A DNA stretch of 15,902 nucleotides from an uncultured cyanobacterium (GTDB lineage: Bacteria > Cyanobacteriota > Cyanobacteriia > Cyanobacteriales > Geitlerinemataceae). The notes beneath the pieces were generated by a model. The model searched no databases and was not told where the DNA came from. It was given only the letters and a program-made list of their open reading frames with translations. Position numbers and translations under genes: made by a program. Positions 6,793 to 12,316 of this stretch are shown piece after piece. The stretch covers positions 1 through 15,902 of the forward strand of contig CAKZKB010000388.1 of assembly GCA_937121005.1 (NCBI GenBank), written 5' to 3'. Position 1 is the first letter of the stretch; each line of letters opens with the position of its first letter.

Positions 6793-7257
6793 ATGGAAAT
6801 TTGTTACGCCGATCGACCCTTGTCAAAAAGCGATCGTCCCGCGATTTTTTTAGCCGGGCCGACCACTCGCAGCCGAGATGTTATCTCCTGGCGACCCCAG
6901 GCCCTAGAAATTTTATCAGACTTACAGTTTGCAGGTCGAGTTTTCGTGCCCGAGCGATCGCAGGGAGTGACGCAAGTGGACTCGATCGAAGAGTTTGAGT
7001 GGGACGCAACGGGACTGGGAATGGCAAATGCGATCGCCTTTTGGGTGCCCCGAAACATGAAAACCTTACCCGCACTGACAACCAATGTGGAATTCGGTCG
7101 CTATGTTAGTATTGCCAGCGATCGCGTATTTTACGGCCGTCCCGACACGGCTGAAAAGATATCGTATCTCGATTGGCTCTACGAACGCCATACCGGGAGA
7201 AAACCCGTTAACCAGTTGCGATCGTTACTTGCAGAGGCGATCGCGGCCGTTTCCTAA
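6793..7257 (+). CDS. Nucleoside 2-deoxyribosyltransferase-like protein
   Basis: 154 aa from ATG 6793; the frame is open from a TTG at 6769, but that would begin within a leader 9 nt from the palindrome and is less likely. Family features: the opening strand AIFLAGPTTR (the usual YLAGP motif), WRPQALEIL, then VFVPE, a run ending in DATGLGMANAIAFWVPR, and TTNVEFGRYVS with the conserved Glu expected for the catalytic site, followed by YGRPDTAEKISYLDWLY. These enzymes exchange the base of 2'-deoxynucleosides, or hydrolyse modified deoxynucleotides in some branches. Placement behind a MazG-type pyrophosphatase suggests salvage or sanitising of nucleotides. No clear Shine-Dalgarno is seen. Confidence 0.8.
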   Translation: MEICYADRPLSKSDRPAIFLAGPTTRSRDVISWRPQALEILSDLQFAGRVFVPERSQGVTQVDSIEEFEWDATGLGMANAIAFWVPRNMKTLPALTTNVEFGRYVSIASDRVFYGRPDTAEKISYLDWLYERHTGRKPVNQLRSLLAEAIAAVS

Positions 7258-7407
7258 TTAGGTATTAGGTATTAGGTTTTAGGTTTTAGGTTTTAGGTAT
7301 GAGATTCGAGGTTCAAGGTAGGAGATTGTATTCCCCCTAATCCCCTAATCCCCTAATTCCCTAACCCCCCAATCCCCTCACCCCCAATTCCCCATCCCCC
7401 CAATCCC
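7258..7407. repeat. STRR tract: TTAGGTA/TTAGGTT heptamers, then CCCCTAAT octamers
   Basis: Six 7-base units (TTAGGTA, TTAGGTT variants) run from 7258 to 7299, starting immediately after the stop codon of the preceding gene. After about 35 nt of unrelated sequence, a run of 8-base units (CCCCTAAT three times at 7334-7357, then degenerate CCCCCAAT-type units) extends to about 7407. The heptamer and octamer parts are of opposite strand polarity and could pair, as in the tract at 4563-4685. The remaining 90 nt to the next gene show no clear promoter. Confidence 0.8.
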
Positions 7408-7500
7408 CGTCCTCATCGTACCCATCAGCAAAATTGGCGATCGTTCCCCGATAAATGTGTTAAGCTACCGTACTTGAAGTCAAATGCTTCCTCACACACT

Positions 7501-8805
7501 ATGAAACGACGCAAAAGCCTGTGGCTGTCGGGATTGTTCGGCTTGGGGTTGGTCGCAACCTTTTTGTTCGGACAGTTACCCTTTGCCCCCTCAACCATCG
7601 GGTCGCAACCCGTCGAAGCCCAAACTGTAGAAGAGTTACGCGGATTTTGGGTGGATGCGTTCCATCCGGGCATCAAAAGTCCTAGCGAAGTGGACAAGCT
7701 GATCGCTGATGTCAAAAAGGCCAACGCTAACGCTATTTTCGCACAAGTGCGGCGACGCGGCGATGCCTACTACAACAGCAACATCGAACCGCGTACCAAC
7801 GATCCGAACCTGGTTCCCGGTTTTGATGCCTTAGATTATCTCATCGATCGCGCTCACGCCGAAGGCATCGAAGTCCACGCTTGGATGGTGACGCTTCCAG
7901 TGTACAAAGAGGGAGGAGTCACCACCACCGCACCCTCTCACGTTTGGCAACAACACGGCCCCAACGCTCCCGGCCGAGATAACTGGGCCATGATGACCCT
8001 GGGTGGCGAGGCCCCTGGCTTTTTGGATCCGGGACATCCCGAAGTCGCTGACTACACCATCTCCGTGTACCTCGACGTGCTGCGAAATTACGATGTAGAC
8101 GGACTGCATTTAGACTATATTCGCTACGATGGCACGGATTGGGGCTATAATCCCACTGCTGTGGCTCGCTTCAGGAAAGAGACCAACCGCACCGACACTC
8201 CCGCACCCAGCGACCCCCAATGGAGTCAATGGCGACGCGATCGCGTTACGGATCTGGTACGGGGACTGTACCAACAAGCAACGGCGATCGATCCCGATGT
8301 GAAAATTTCGGCGGCGGTGATTGCATGGGGAGAAGGCCCGAGCGATCGCGATAGCTGGTATCGCACTCGTACCTATTCCGAAGTCTACCAAGACTGGCGC
8401 GGTTGGCTCGAGGAAGGCATTATCGATCTTGCCATTCCTATGACCTACCATCGCGACGGCGATCCCAATCAGCGCGTCTGGTACGATCGCTGGGTCGAGT
8501 TTGCTAAAAACAATCAGTACGATCGTCACGTCGCGATCGGTGTAGGAGCCTATCTCAACTCTTCTGACAGTACCATTTCTCAACTGCGTCGCGCTCAAGC
8601 TCCCTCGCGATCGGGTCAGATGGTACGGGGTCAGGTGATTTATTCCTACGCCAACAGCAACCTCGATGCTATGGAAGGCGACACCTACAGCAACGATCGC
8701 TTCTACGGAATGCTACCGCAAGTGTGGCGTTCCCCGGCACGGATTCCCGATATGCCTTGGAAGCGTTCTGTCGCTACTTCTTCGGCCCCGGCCGAGACTC
8801 AGTAG
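7501..8805 (+). CDS. Secreted GHL10-family glycoside hydrolase-like protein
   Basis: 434 aa from ATG 7501; a TTG at 7474 would only add nine residues before a typical signal peptide. The signal peptide is MKRRKSLWLSGLFGLGLVATFLF with likely cleavage after VEA (residue 40). The rest is the glycosyl hydrolase-like 10 (DUF187, PF02638-type) TIM barrel: ELRGFWVDAFHPG at the start, NAIFAQVRRRGDAYYNS, GIEVHAWMV, GFLDPGHPEVADY, then GLHLDYIRYD (201-210) with the acidic residues expected in the active site, and IIDLAIPMTYHRD. It probably acts in the periplasm or outside the cell on a polysaccharide or peptidoglycan-linked glycan; the substrate is unknown. The gene appears monocistronic. Confidence 0.88.
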   Translation: MKRRKSLWLSGLFGLGLVATFLFGQLPFAPSTIGSQPVEAQTVEELRGFWVDAFHPGIKSPSEVDKLIADVKKANANAIFAQVRRRGDAYYNSNIEPRTNDPNLVPGFDALDYLIDRAHAEGIEVHAWMVTLPVYKEGGVTTTAPSHVWQQHGPNAPGRDNWAMMTLGGEAPGFLDPGHPEVADYTISVYLDVLRNYDVDGLHLDYIRYDGTDWGYNPTAVARFRKETNRTDTPAPSDPQWSQWRRDRVTDLVRGLYQQATAIDPDVKISAAVIAWGEGPSDRDSWYRTRTYSEVYQDWRGWLEEGIIDLAIPMTYHRDGDPNQRVWYDRWVEFAKNNQYDRHVAIGVGAYLNSSDSTISQLRRAQAPSRSGQMVRGQVIYSYANSNLDAMEGDTYSNDRFYGMLPQVWRSPARIPDMPWKRSVATSSAPAETQ

Positions 8806-8814
8806 ACGATCGAT

Positions 8815-8862
8815 CCTTCAGTGCGGTAGAATGTTCCTTTAGGGAGATGCCGCACTTGAAGG
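8815..8862 (+). terminator. Long hairpin downstream of the GHL10 gene
   Basis: A 12-bp stem, CCTTCAGTGCGG (8815-8826) with CCGCACTTGAAGG (8850-8862, one bulged T), begins 10 nt after the stop codon. There is no proper U-tract, so it may act as a 3' stabilising structure rather than an intrinsic terminator. A second, AT-rich hairpin (GCGGTATT/AATACTGC) lies at 8897-8922. Confidence 0.55.
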
Positions 8863-8966
8863 ATAATTCTGGTAACATAGCTGTTATTGGCCGTCGGCGG
8901 TATTAATATAAAAAAATACTGCTAAGGGGTCATGCTTAAAAGTCAAAAGCGCTACGATATCGTCAA

Positions 8967-9237
8967 ATGTCACCTCAACCTAATAAAAACAATTTCTATC
9001 AAGATGATGCTTTTGCATTTCGACTTGAAATGCTGAAAAAGGAGCTTGATTTTACAGATGAATCCATTCGCAAAATTGATGATATTGGCAACAGCATAAA
9101 AAACTGGTCAATTCTCTCTCGCCTGGACTGGAGCAATTGCTATAATTTTAGGAAAACCCGAATTATATTATGTGGGCTTGTCGTTTCTAAGTGTAATCAT
9201 TGCTATTCTTCTTTACTTCGTTCCCCCTCTAACATAA
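8967..9237 (+). pseudogene. Small membrane protein gene with a one-base frameshift
   Basis: The frame from ATG 8967 encodes a polar helical N-terminus (FRLEMLKKELDFTDESIRKI, IGNSIKNWSIL) but then loses its sense. In the +1 frame from about 9118 the sequence continues smoothly as LAWTGAIAIILGKPELYYVG and a hydrophobic SFLSVIIAILLYFVPPLT, stopping at TAA 9235-9237. The switch falls in the CTCTCTC run at 9114-9120, so one extra base in a dinucleotide slippage tract is the simplest cause. The joined product would be about 89 aa with two membrane helices behind a short soluble helix. Read without the shift it gives 92 aa with a nonsensical basic tail. Sequencing error, phase variation or programmed frameshifting remain possible. 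I do not recognise the family. Confidence 0.7.
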
Positions 9238-9256
9238 GAGAGTAGGTAGTAGGTAG

Positions 9257-9273
9257 GGTGGGCATCGCCCACC
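9257..9273. repeat. Short palindromic repeat GGTGGGC-ATC-GCCCACC
   Basis: A perfect 7-bp stem with a 3-base loop, preceded by GTAGTAGGTAG; this is a common type of dispersed cyanobacterial intergenic palindrome. A small AGACC/GGTCT hairpin follows at 9282-9297, just before the membrane-protein start. Confidence 0.65.
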
Positions 9274-9305
9274 TTAATATTAGACCTAAAAGGGTCTCTT
9301 ACTGA

Positions 9306-9701
9306 ATGAAAGTTTGGTCTTTACTCTGGACAACGTGGGCGCTTTCGCTGTTGCTAGCGATTACTTTGATGTGGGGCGCACTGATAATCAACCCGTATGT
9401 CGATCCTCCCCACCTTTATGTTTTTCTTGGAATTGGCTTTTTTAATGGCTTAGTGTTGCCTTCTCTTATCGTATTTCCCCCATGGGCTGGCGTAAGTAGC
9501 GGATCTTATACAAATCTAGCAATTGCAGTTTTAGTTGGCCTAGCTCAATGGTTCGTTATCCGTCAATTAGGCAGGCTTTGGTTGCTAAATTGGCAAGATC
9601 GTAAATGGTATTGGAAATTCCTATTTCCTGTCGTTCTTGCTAGTTATTATATCATTACTGGATTGCTGTCTATGTATTTATTTGCCATCGCCGTGAGTTG
9701 A
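9306..9701 (+). CDS. Hypothetical integral membrane protein, about four helices
   Basis: 131 aa. Hydrophobic segments lie at about 5-28, 37-60, 69-88 and 101-127, separated by short polar turns (NPYVDPPH, RQLGRLWLLNWQDRKWYWK). Nearly the whole protein is membrane, and charged residues concentrate in the basic loop at about 88-103. No known family motif is visible. It lies 68 nt after a broken small membrane-protein gene, on the same strand, which may once have been its partner. Function unknown. Confidence 0.65.
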   Translation: MKVWSLLWTTWALSLLLAITLMWGALIINPYVDPPHLYVFLGIGFFNGLVLPSLIVFPPWAGVSSGSYTNLAIAVLVGLAQWFVIRQLGRLWLLNWQDRKWYWKFLFPVVLASYYIITGLLSMYLFAIAVS

Positions 9702-9763
9702 TAAAAAGGTTGCCATTATTCCAGAGGCGATATTGGCAGTCAAATAGAAGTGGCGAGGGGAAC

Positions 9764-9793
9764 TGGACGATCGCCCCTTTCAGGAGTTATAAT
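9764..9793 (+). promoter_or_regulatory. Promoter of hicBA
   Basis: TGGACG (9764-9769) and a perfect TATAAT (9788-9793) with 18-bp spacing, in the module CGATCGCCCCTTTCAGGAG then TTATAATACAC. Closely related modules occur at 10317-10345 and 11057-11086. Confidence 0.65.
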
Positions 9794-9858
9794 ACACCTG
9801 CACTCTACTAGATCGTTAGTCCCCAAACTGGCGATCGCAAGATATAGATGGCAACCCG

Positions 9859-10077
9859 ATGAGACAAATTAAGATTATTGTCGAGAAGCACGCCGAAGGT
9901 TATGTCGCTTATCCGTTGGGTGTTCGAGGTGTTGTGGTTGGCGAAGGCGACACCTACGAAGACGCGATCGCAGACGTGCGATCGGCGATCGCGTTTCATA
10001 TTGAAACATTTGGCGAATCCGTTCTAGACACTGAAGATGTTATACTTGAAGCCTTCGTCGCCGAAGCCAGTGTATAA
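9859..10077 (+). CDS. hicB: HicB-family antitoxin, copy 1
   Basis: 72 aa. Short HicB-type partial RNase H fold: MRQIKIIVEKHAEGYVAYPL, then GVVVGEGDTYEDAIADVRSAIAFHIETFGE, the segment that typically covers the toxin surface. No ribbon-helix-helix or HTH DNA-binding tail is present, so autoregulation may need the complex or another factor. Its stop overlaps the hicA start by one base (TAATG at 10075-10079), which is typical translational coupling in a type II toxin-antitoxin pair. A four-codon reading frame (MATR, ATG 9848) ends on a TGA overlapping this start, possibly by chance. A near-identical copy lies at 11152. Confidence 0.88.
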   Translation: MRQIKIIVEKHAEGYVAYPLGVRGVVVGEGDTYEDAIADVRSAIAFHIETFGESVLDTEDVILEAFVAEASV

Positions 10078-10316
10078 TGGCAAAATTTCCCGTTGATGCC
10101 CCTAAATCAAAAGTGATTAAAACATTAGAAGATTTAGGATTTTCTATTGTTAGAGAGAAAAACCACATTTCAATGGTTCGCCAAAATTCTGATGGCACAG
10201 AAACTCCCTTAACGTTACCGAACCATAATCGCATTAAGGGCTCGACGCTTAGAAGTATTTGCACTCAAGCAGGTATTTCACGAGACGACTTCATAGCGGT
10301 TTACAATCGGACTTAG
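10077..10316 (+). CDS. hicA: HicA-family mRNA interferase toxin
   Basis: 79 aa with the dsRBD-like HicA layout: a first helix (KSKVIKTLEDLGF), a strand carrying the conserved catalytic His in REKNHISMVRQ (His30), a strand TETPLTLPNHNRIKGSTLRS, and a final helix (TQAGISRDDFIAVY). HicA toxins cut mRNA independently of the ribosome and are blocked by HicB. The expected fold is complete and no key residue is missing, so the hicBA pair looks intact. The antitoxin is encoded first, as is common in cyanobacterial hicBA loci. Confidence 0.88.
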   Translation: MAKFPVDAPKSKVIKTLEDLGFSIVREKNHISMVRQNSDGTETPLTLPNHNRIKGSTLRSICTQAGISRDDFIAVYNRT

Positions 10317-10345
10317 TTGCGATCGCCCCTCACAGGAGCTATAAT
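10317..10345 (+). promoter_or_regulatory. Promoter of the clan AA protease gene
   Basis: TTGCGA (10317-10322), a 17-bp spacer, and TATAAT (10340-10345). The core GCGATCGCCCCTcaCAGGAGcTATAATACAC is a diverged copy of the hicB promoter module and starts right after the hicA stop. Confidence 0.65.
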
Positions 10346-10388
10346 ACACTGGCGATCGCAAAGCGTCACGCATCGGAGAATAGTGAAA

Positions 10389-10793
10389 ATGGGCTACGTT
10401 TTTGCAGAAATAGAGTTAAGCAATCCCAGACAGCAAAATTTAACCCCCTTGAACGTTAGGGCTTTAGCCGATACGAGTGCGTTAATGTTGTGTATTCCCG
10501 AACATATCGCCCTGCAACTGTGCCTCGAAACTGAATCTTTTCGGGAAGTTTCAGTGGCAGACGGAAGAAAAATCAGAGTTCCCTATGTTGGCCCCATTAA
10601 GGTCACTTTTGGGCAACGATTTTGCTACTTGGGAGCGTTAGTCTTTGGGGATGAAGTATTATTGGGTGCAGTGCCAATGGAAGATATGGACTTAGTTGTG
10701 AACCCAGGAGGTCAAGAGGTCACTGTTAATCCCCACAATCCCAATATACCACACGCACGAGTTAAGCTCGCTACAAAAATACGAAAGAGTTGA
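10389..10793 (+). CDS. Clan AA (retropepsin-like) aspartic protease
   Basis: 134 aa from ATG 10389, with GGAG at 10375-10378; the frame upstream to 10317 crosses the promoter and is not coding. The small single-domain retropepsin fold is visible: NVRALADTSALMLCIPEHIA holds the active-site Asp28-Thr29-Ser30 (DTS in place of the commoner DTG), followed by VSVADGRKIRVPYVGPIKV and the hallmark VLLGAVPMEDMDLVVNP and NPHNPNIPHA. Such proteins act as dimers, each giving one catalytic Asp. The family is common in cyanobacteria, often beside toxin-antitoxin-like small genes; physiological substrates are unknown. Here it sits between hicA and a HicB-like gene. Confidence 0.85.
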   Translation: MGYVFAEIELSNPRQQNLTPLNVRALADTSALMLCIPEHIALQLCLETESFREVSVADGRKIRVPYVGPIKVTFGQRFCYLGALVFGDEVLLGAVPMEDMDLVVNPGGQEVTVNPHNPNIPHARVKLATKIRKS

Positions 10794-10819
10794 AGGAATA
10801 AAGAGGACGGTGAAAACTG

Positions 10820-11038
10820 ATGAATCGCTATAGCATAATTATTGAGTGGTCGGATGACGATCGCCTGTTTCTGGTCACAATTCCAGAGTTTGCCGATCGC
10901 GTTGTTATGCCTTGTACGCACGGCAAAACTCGTGCAGAAGCCATTCGTAACGGTGAAGAGGTAATGGAAATGTATCTAGAAGCGTGGCAAGCCGAAGGGG
11001 ATCCGATCCCCGAACCGAAAACGCTGCAAGTTGCCTGA
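10820..11038 (+). CDS. HicB-like antitoxin of a second type, no adjacent hicA
   Basis: 72 aa, distinct from the duplicated hicB. YSIIIEWSDDDRLFLVTIPE, the PEFADRVVMPCTHGKTRAEA block, and the tail DPIPEPKTLQ are the hallmarks of the cyanobacterial HicB-family single-domain antitoxin. No toxin gene of matching type follows; the next element is the second copy of the hicB promoter. It may be transcribed with the upstream protease (27-nt gap). Head and tail fragments resembling this gene also occur around 12287-12316 and 12880-12894. Confidence 0.8.
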   Translation: MNRYSIIIEWSDDDRLFLVTIPEFADRVVMPCTHGKTRAEAIRNGEEVMEMYLEAWQAEGDPIPEPKTLQVA

Positions 11039-11056
11039 CGAGGGGGGCGATTGTGC

Positions 11057-11086
11057 TGGACGATCGCCCCTTTCAGGAGTTATAAT
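11057..11086 (+). promoter_or_regulatory. Promoter of the second hicB copy
   Basis: TGGACG and TATAAT as in copy 1. In this copy only, an upstream GGGGCGAT (11044-11051) forms a perfect 8-bp inverted repeat with ATCGCCCC (11063-11070), which lies between the -35 and -10 boxes and could be an operator. Confidence 0.6.
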
Positions 11087-11151
11087 ACACCTGCACTCTA
11101 CTAGATCGTTAGTCCCCAAACTGGCGATCGCAAGATATAGATGGCAACCCG

Positions 11152-11370
11152 ATGAGACAAATTAAGATTATTGTCGAGAAGCACGCCGAAGGTTATGTCG
11201 CTTATCCGTTGGGTGTTCGAGGTGTTGTGGTTGGCGAAGGCGACACCTACGAAGACGCGATCGCAGACGTGCGATCGGCGATCGCGTTTCATATTGAAAC
11301 ATTTGGCGAATCCGTTCTAGACACTGAAGATGTTATACTTGAAGCCTTCGTCGCCGAAGTCAGTGTATAA
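11152..11370 (+). CDS. hicB: HicB-family antitoxin, copy 2, without hicA
   Basis: 72 aa, identical to copy 1 except for one Ala-to-Val change three residues from the C-terminus (base 11360). The stop is TAA 11368-11370, and the base after the duplication changes TAATG into TAATA, so the coupled hicA start is absent. The next gene, 31 nt on, is a DUF2281-like protein rather than a toxin of HicA type. This copy may serve as extra antitoxin for hicA, or act as a promoter cassette for the downstream pair. Confidence 0.85.
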   Translation: MRQIKIIVEKHAEGYVAYPLGVRGVVVGEGDTYEDAIADVRSAIAFHIETFGESVLDTEDVILEAFVAEVSV

Positions 11371-11401
11371 TAAAAGAGCAATCTCTCAAGATGCTAACCC
11401 T

Positions 11402-11848
11402 ATGAACGGCACAACAGTCGAACGTCAGGCTCTCATCGATGTTGTGAATGCGCTCCCCGATCGCGCCTTGCTCGAGCTTGCCAGTTTTCTGGACTACTTG
11501 CGCTATAAAAATACTGTACCGCAGCAGGGAACTGGAGAGAGTAGCGATCTCGGCAATTGGGATCCCCTCGATCGAACGGAATCGCGATCGCAGCAAGAGT
11601 TAGAATGGCTAAGTATCGTGCAGCGCCATTTACCGCGATCGCAGCAGGAACGGTGGATGCTGTTGCGACAAAAGTTAGAGGAGGAAACCTTGACCGAGCA
11701 AGAACATCAGGAGTTTTTGACCTACAGCGATCTGCTAGAATCGTGGAATGCAGAGCGCGTAGAAGCAGTGATGGCGTTGGCGAAATTGCGAGGTATGGAG
11801 TTTAAAACGCTGTATCGGGAGCTAACTCCTCAAAACATGAATCTGTAG
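11402..11848 (+). CDS. DUF2281/antitoxin-like small protein, partner of HNH gene
   Basis: 148 aa from ATG 11402; the frame is open further upstream but overlaps the hicB copy. The N-terminus VERQALIDVVNALPDRALLELASFLDYLRYK resembles the DUF2281-type helix pair found in many cyanobacterial antitoxin-like proteins. After a polar linker (about 38-65), the C-terminal half is helical and acidic: LPRSQQERWMLLRQKLEEET, LTEQEHQEFL, SDLLESWNAERVEAVMALAKLRGMEF. The gene ends TAG directly followed by the ATG of the HNH gene, so the two are almost certainly cotranslated. A role as an immunity or adaptor protein for the nuclease is inferred from this coupling only. Confidence 0.7.
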   Translation: MNGTTVERQALIDVVNALPDRALLELASFLDYLRYKNTVPQQGTGESSDLGNWDPLDRTESRSQQELEWLSIVQRHLPRSQQERWMLLRQKLEEETLTEQEHQEFLTYSDLLESWNAERVEAVMALAKLRGMEFKTLYRELTPQNMNL

Positions 11849-12304
11849 ATGTCTCGATCGCGTTTACCCGCTTCTATTCGTCAAGTTCTAGCCGAGCGAG
11901 CTCGGGGTCGATGCGAATATTGCCAATCTCCCGAAGCCTATTGCCCGGACAGTTTTACAATAGAGCACATTGTACCATGCCAGCAGGGAGGTACGGACGA
12001 TCTTAACAATTTGGCTTGGGCTTGTTTTGGGTGTAACGGTCGCAAGTACACAAAAATGCAGGGTGTCGATCCGCAAACTCAACAGTCTGTCGCTTTGTTT
12101 CATCCTCGCCAGCAAAAGTGGTACGAACATTTTGCATGGAGTGAAGACTTGCAGGTATTGGAAGGGCGATCGTCGCTCGACCGCAGGACGATCGCGGTGC
12201 TAGACTTAAATCGTCCGAGTGTGGTTAATTTGCAGCGAGTGTTGGTGATGGTAGGCGAGCATCCAGTTCAGAGGGAATATTTAGGGGAGGAAGGTGAAGA
12301 CTGA
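11849..12304 (+). CDS. HNH endonuclease
   Basis: 151 aa, starting on the base after the previous stop. The HNH/beta-beta-alpha-metal motif is complete: zinc pair CEYC (Cys22, Cys25), FTIEHIVP with His40, GGTDDLNNLAWACFGCNGRK with Asn54-region, second zinc pair Cys59/Cys62 and Asn63. This is the McrA-like type seen in restriction, homing and phage nucleases. The remaining 80 residues (HPRQQKWYEHFAWS, then DRRTIAVLDLNRPSVVNLQR) are the typical cyanobacterial extension. Target DNA is unknown. Its stop overlaps an ATG (TGATG, 12302-12306) that begins a relic resembling the 10820 HicB-like gene. It converges on the DUF29 gene with an 8-bp gap. Confidence 0.88.
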   Translation: MSRSRLPASIRQVLAERARGRCEYCQSPEAYCPDSFTIEHIVPCQQGGTDDLNNLAWACFGCNGRKYTKMQGVDPQTQQSVALFHPRQQKWYEHFAWSEDLQVLEGRSSLDRRTIAVLDLNRPSVVNLQRVLVMVGEHPVQREYLGEEGED

Positions 12305-12316
12305 TGAATTGCTTAT
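12304..12316 (+). pseudogene. Possible 5' relic of a HicB-like gene
   Basis: The sequence leading into and following ATG 12304 (12287-12316) matches 10803-10831, the leader and first codons of the HicB-like gene, at roughly 24 of 27 positions, after which homology stops within the DUF29 3' end. A 15-base match to that gene's IPEPK codons occurs at 12880-12894, on the far side of DUF29. Both fragments are short, so this is a suggestion only. Confidence 0.35.

Larger units (their letters stand above)
9763..10078 (+). repeat. 316-bp direct duplication, copy 1 (promoter plus hicB)
   Basis: Identical to 11056-11371 (offset 1293) except for one base, C10067 versus T11360. It spans the promoter module, the leader and the whole hicB gene, stopping exactly at the TAAT of the hicB/hicA junction. 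Confidence 0.95.
11056..11371 (+). repeat. 316-bp direct duplication, copy 2 (promoter plus hicB)
   Basis: Copy of 9763-10078 with a single substitution. Breakpoints are sharp: similarity begins at CTGGACG and ends at TATAAT just after the hicB stop. Confidence 0.95.

Noticed and set aside
7258..7407. CRISPR array
   Set aside because: Repeat periods of 7-8 bp without unique spacers are short tandem repeats, not CRISPR.
8110..8598. 162-codon minus-strand open frame opposite the GHL10 gene
   Set aside because: The opposite strand has an unmistakable GHL10 domain across the whole span and no start signal was seen here.
9239..9300. Intrinsic terminator after the frameshifted gene
   Set aside because: The GGTGGGC/GCCCACC stem lacks a U-tract and is a typical dispersed palindrome, so it is listed as a repeat.
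9808..9999. 63-codon minus-strand frame opposite hicB, repeated at 11101-11292
   Set aside because: Its duplication is simply a consequence of the DNA duplication; no promoter or RBS supports it as a gene.
9763..11371. Insertion sequence or composite transposon bounded by the 316-bp repeats
   Set aside because: The repeats are direct, contain an ordinary hicB gene and no transposase or terminal inverted repeats; duplication by recombination is simpler.
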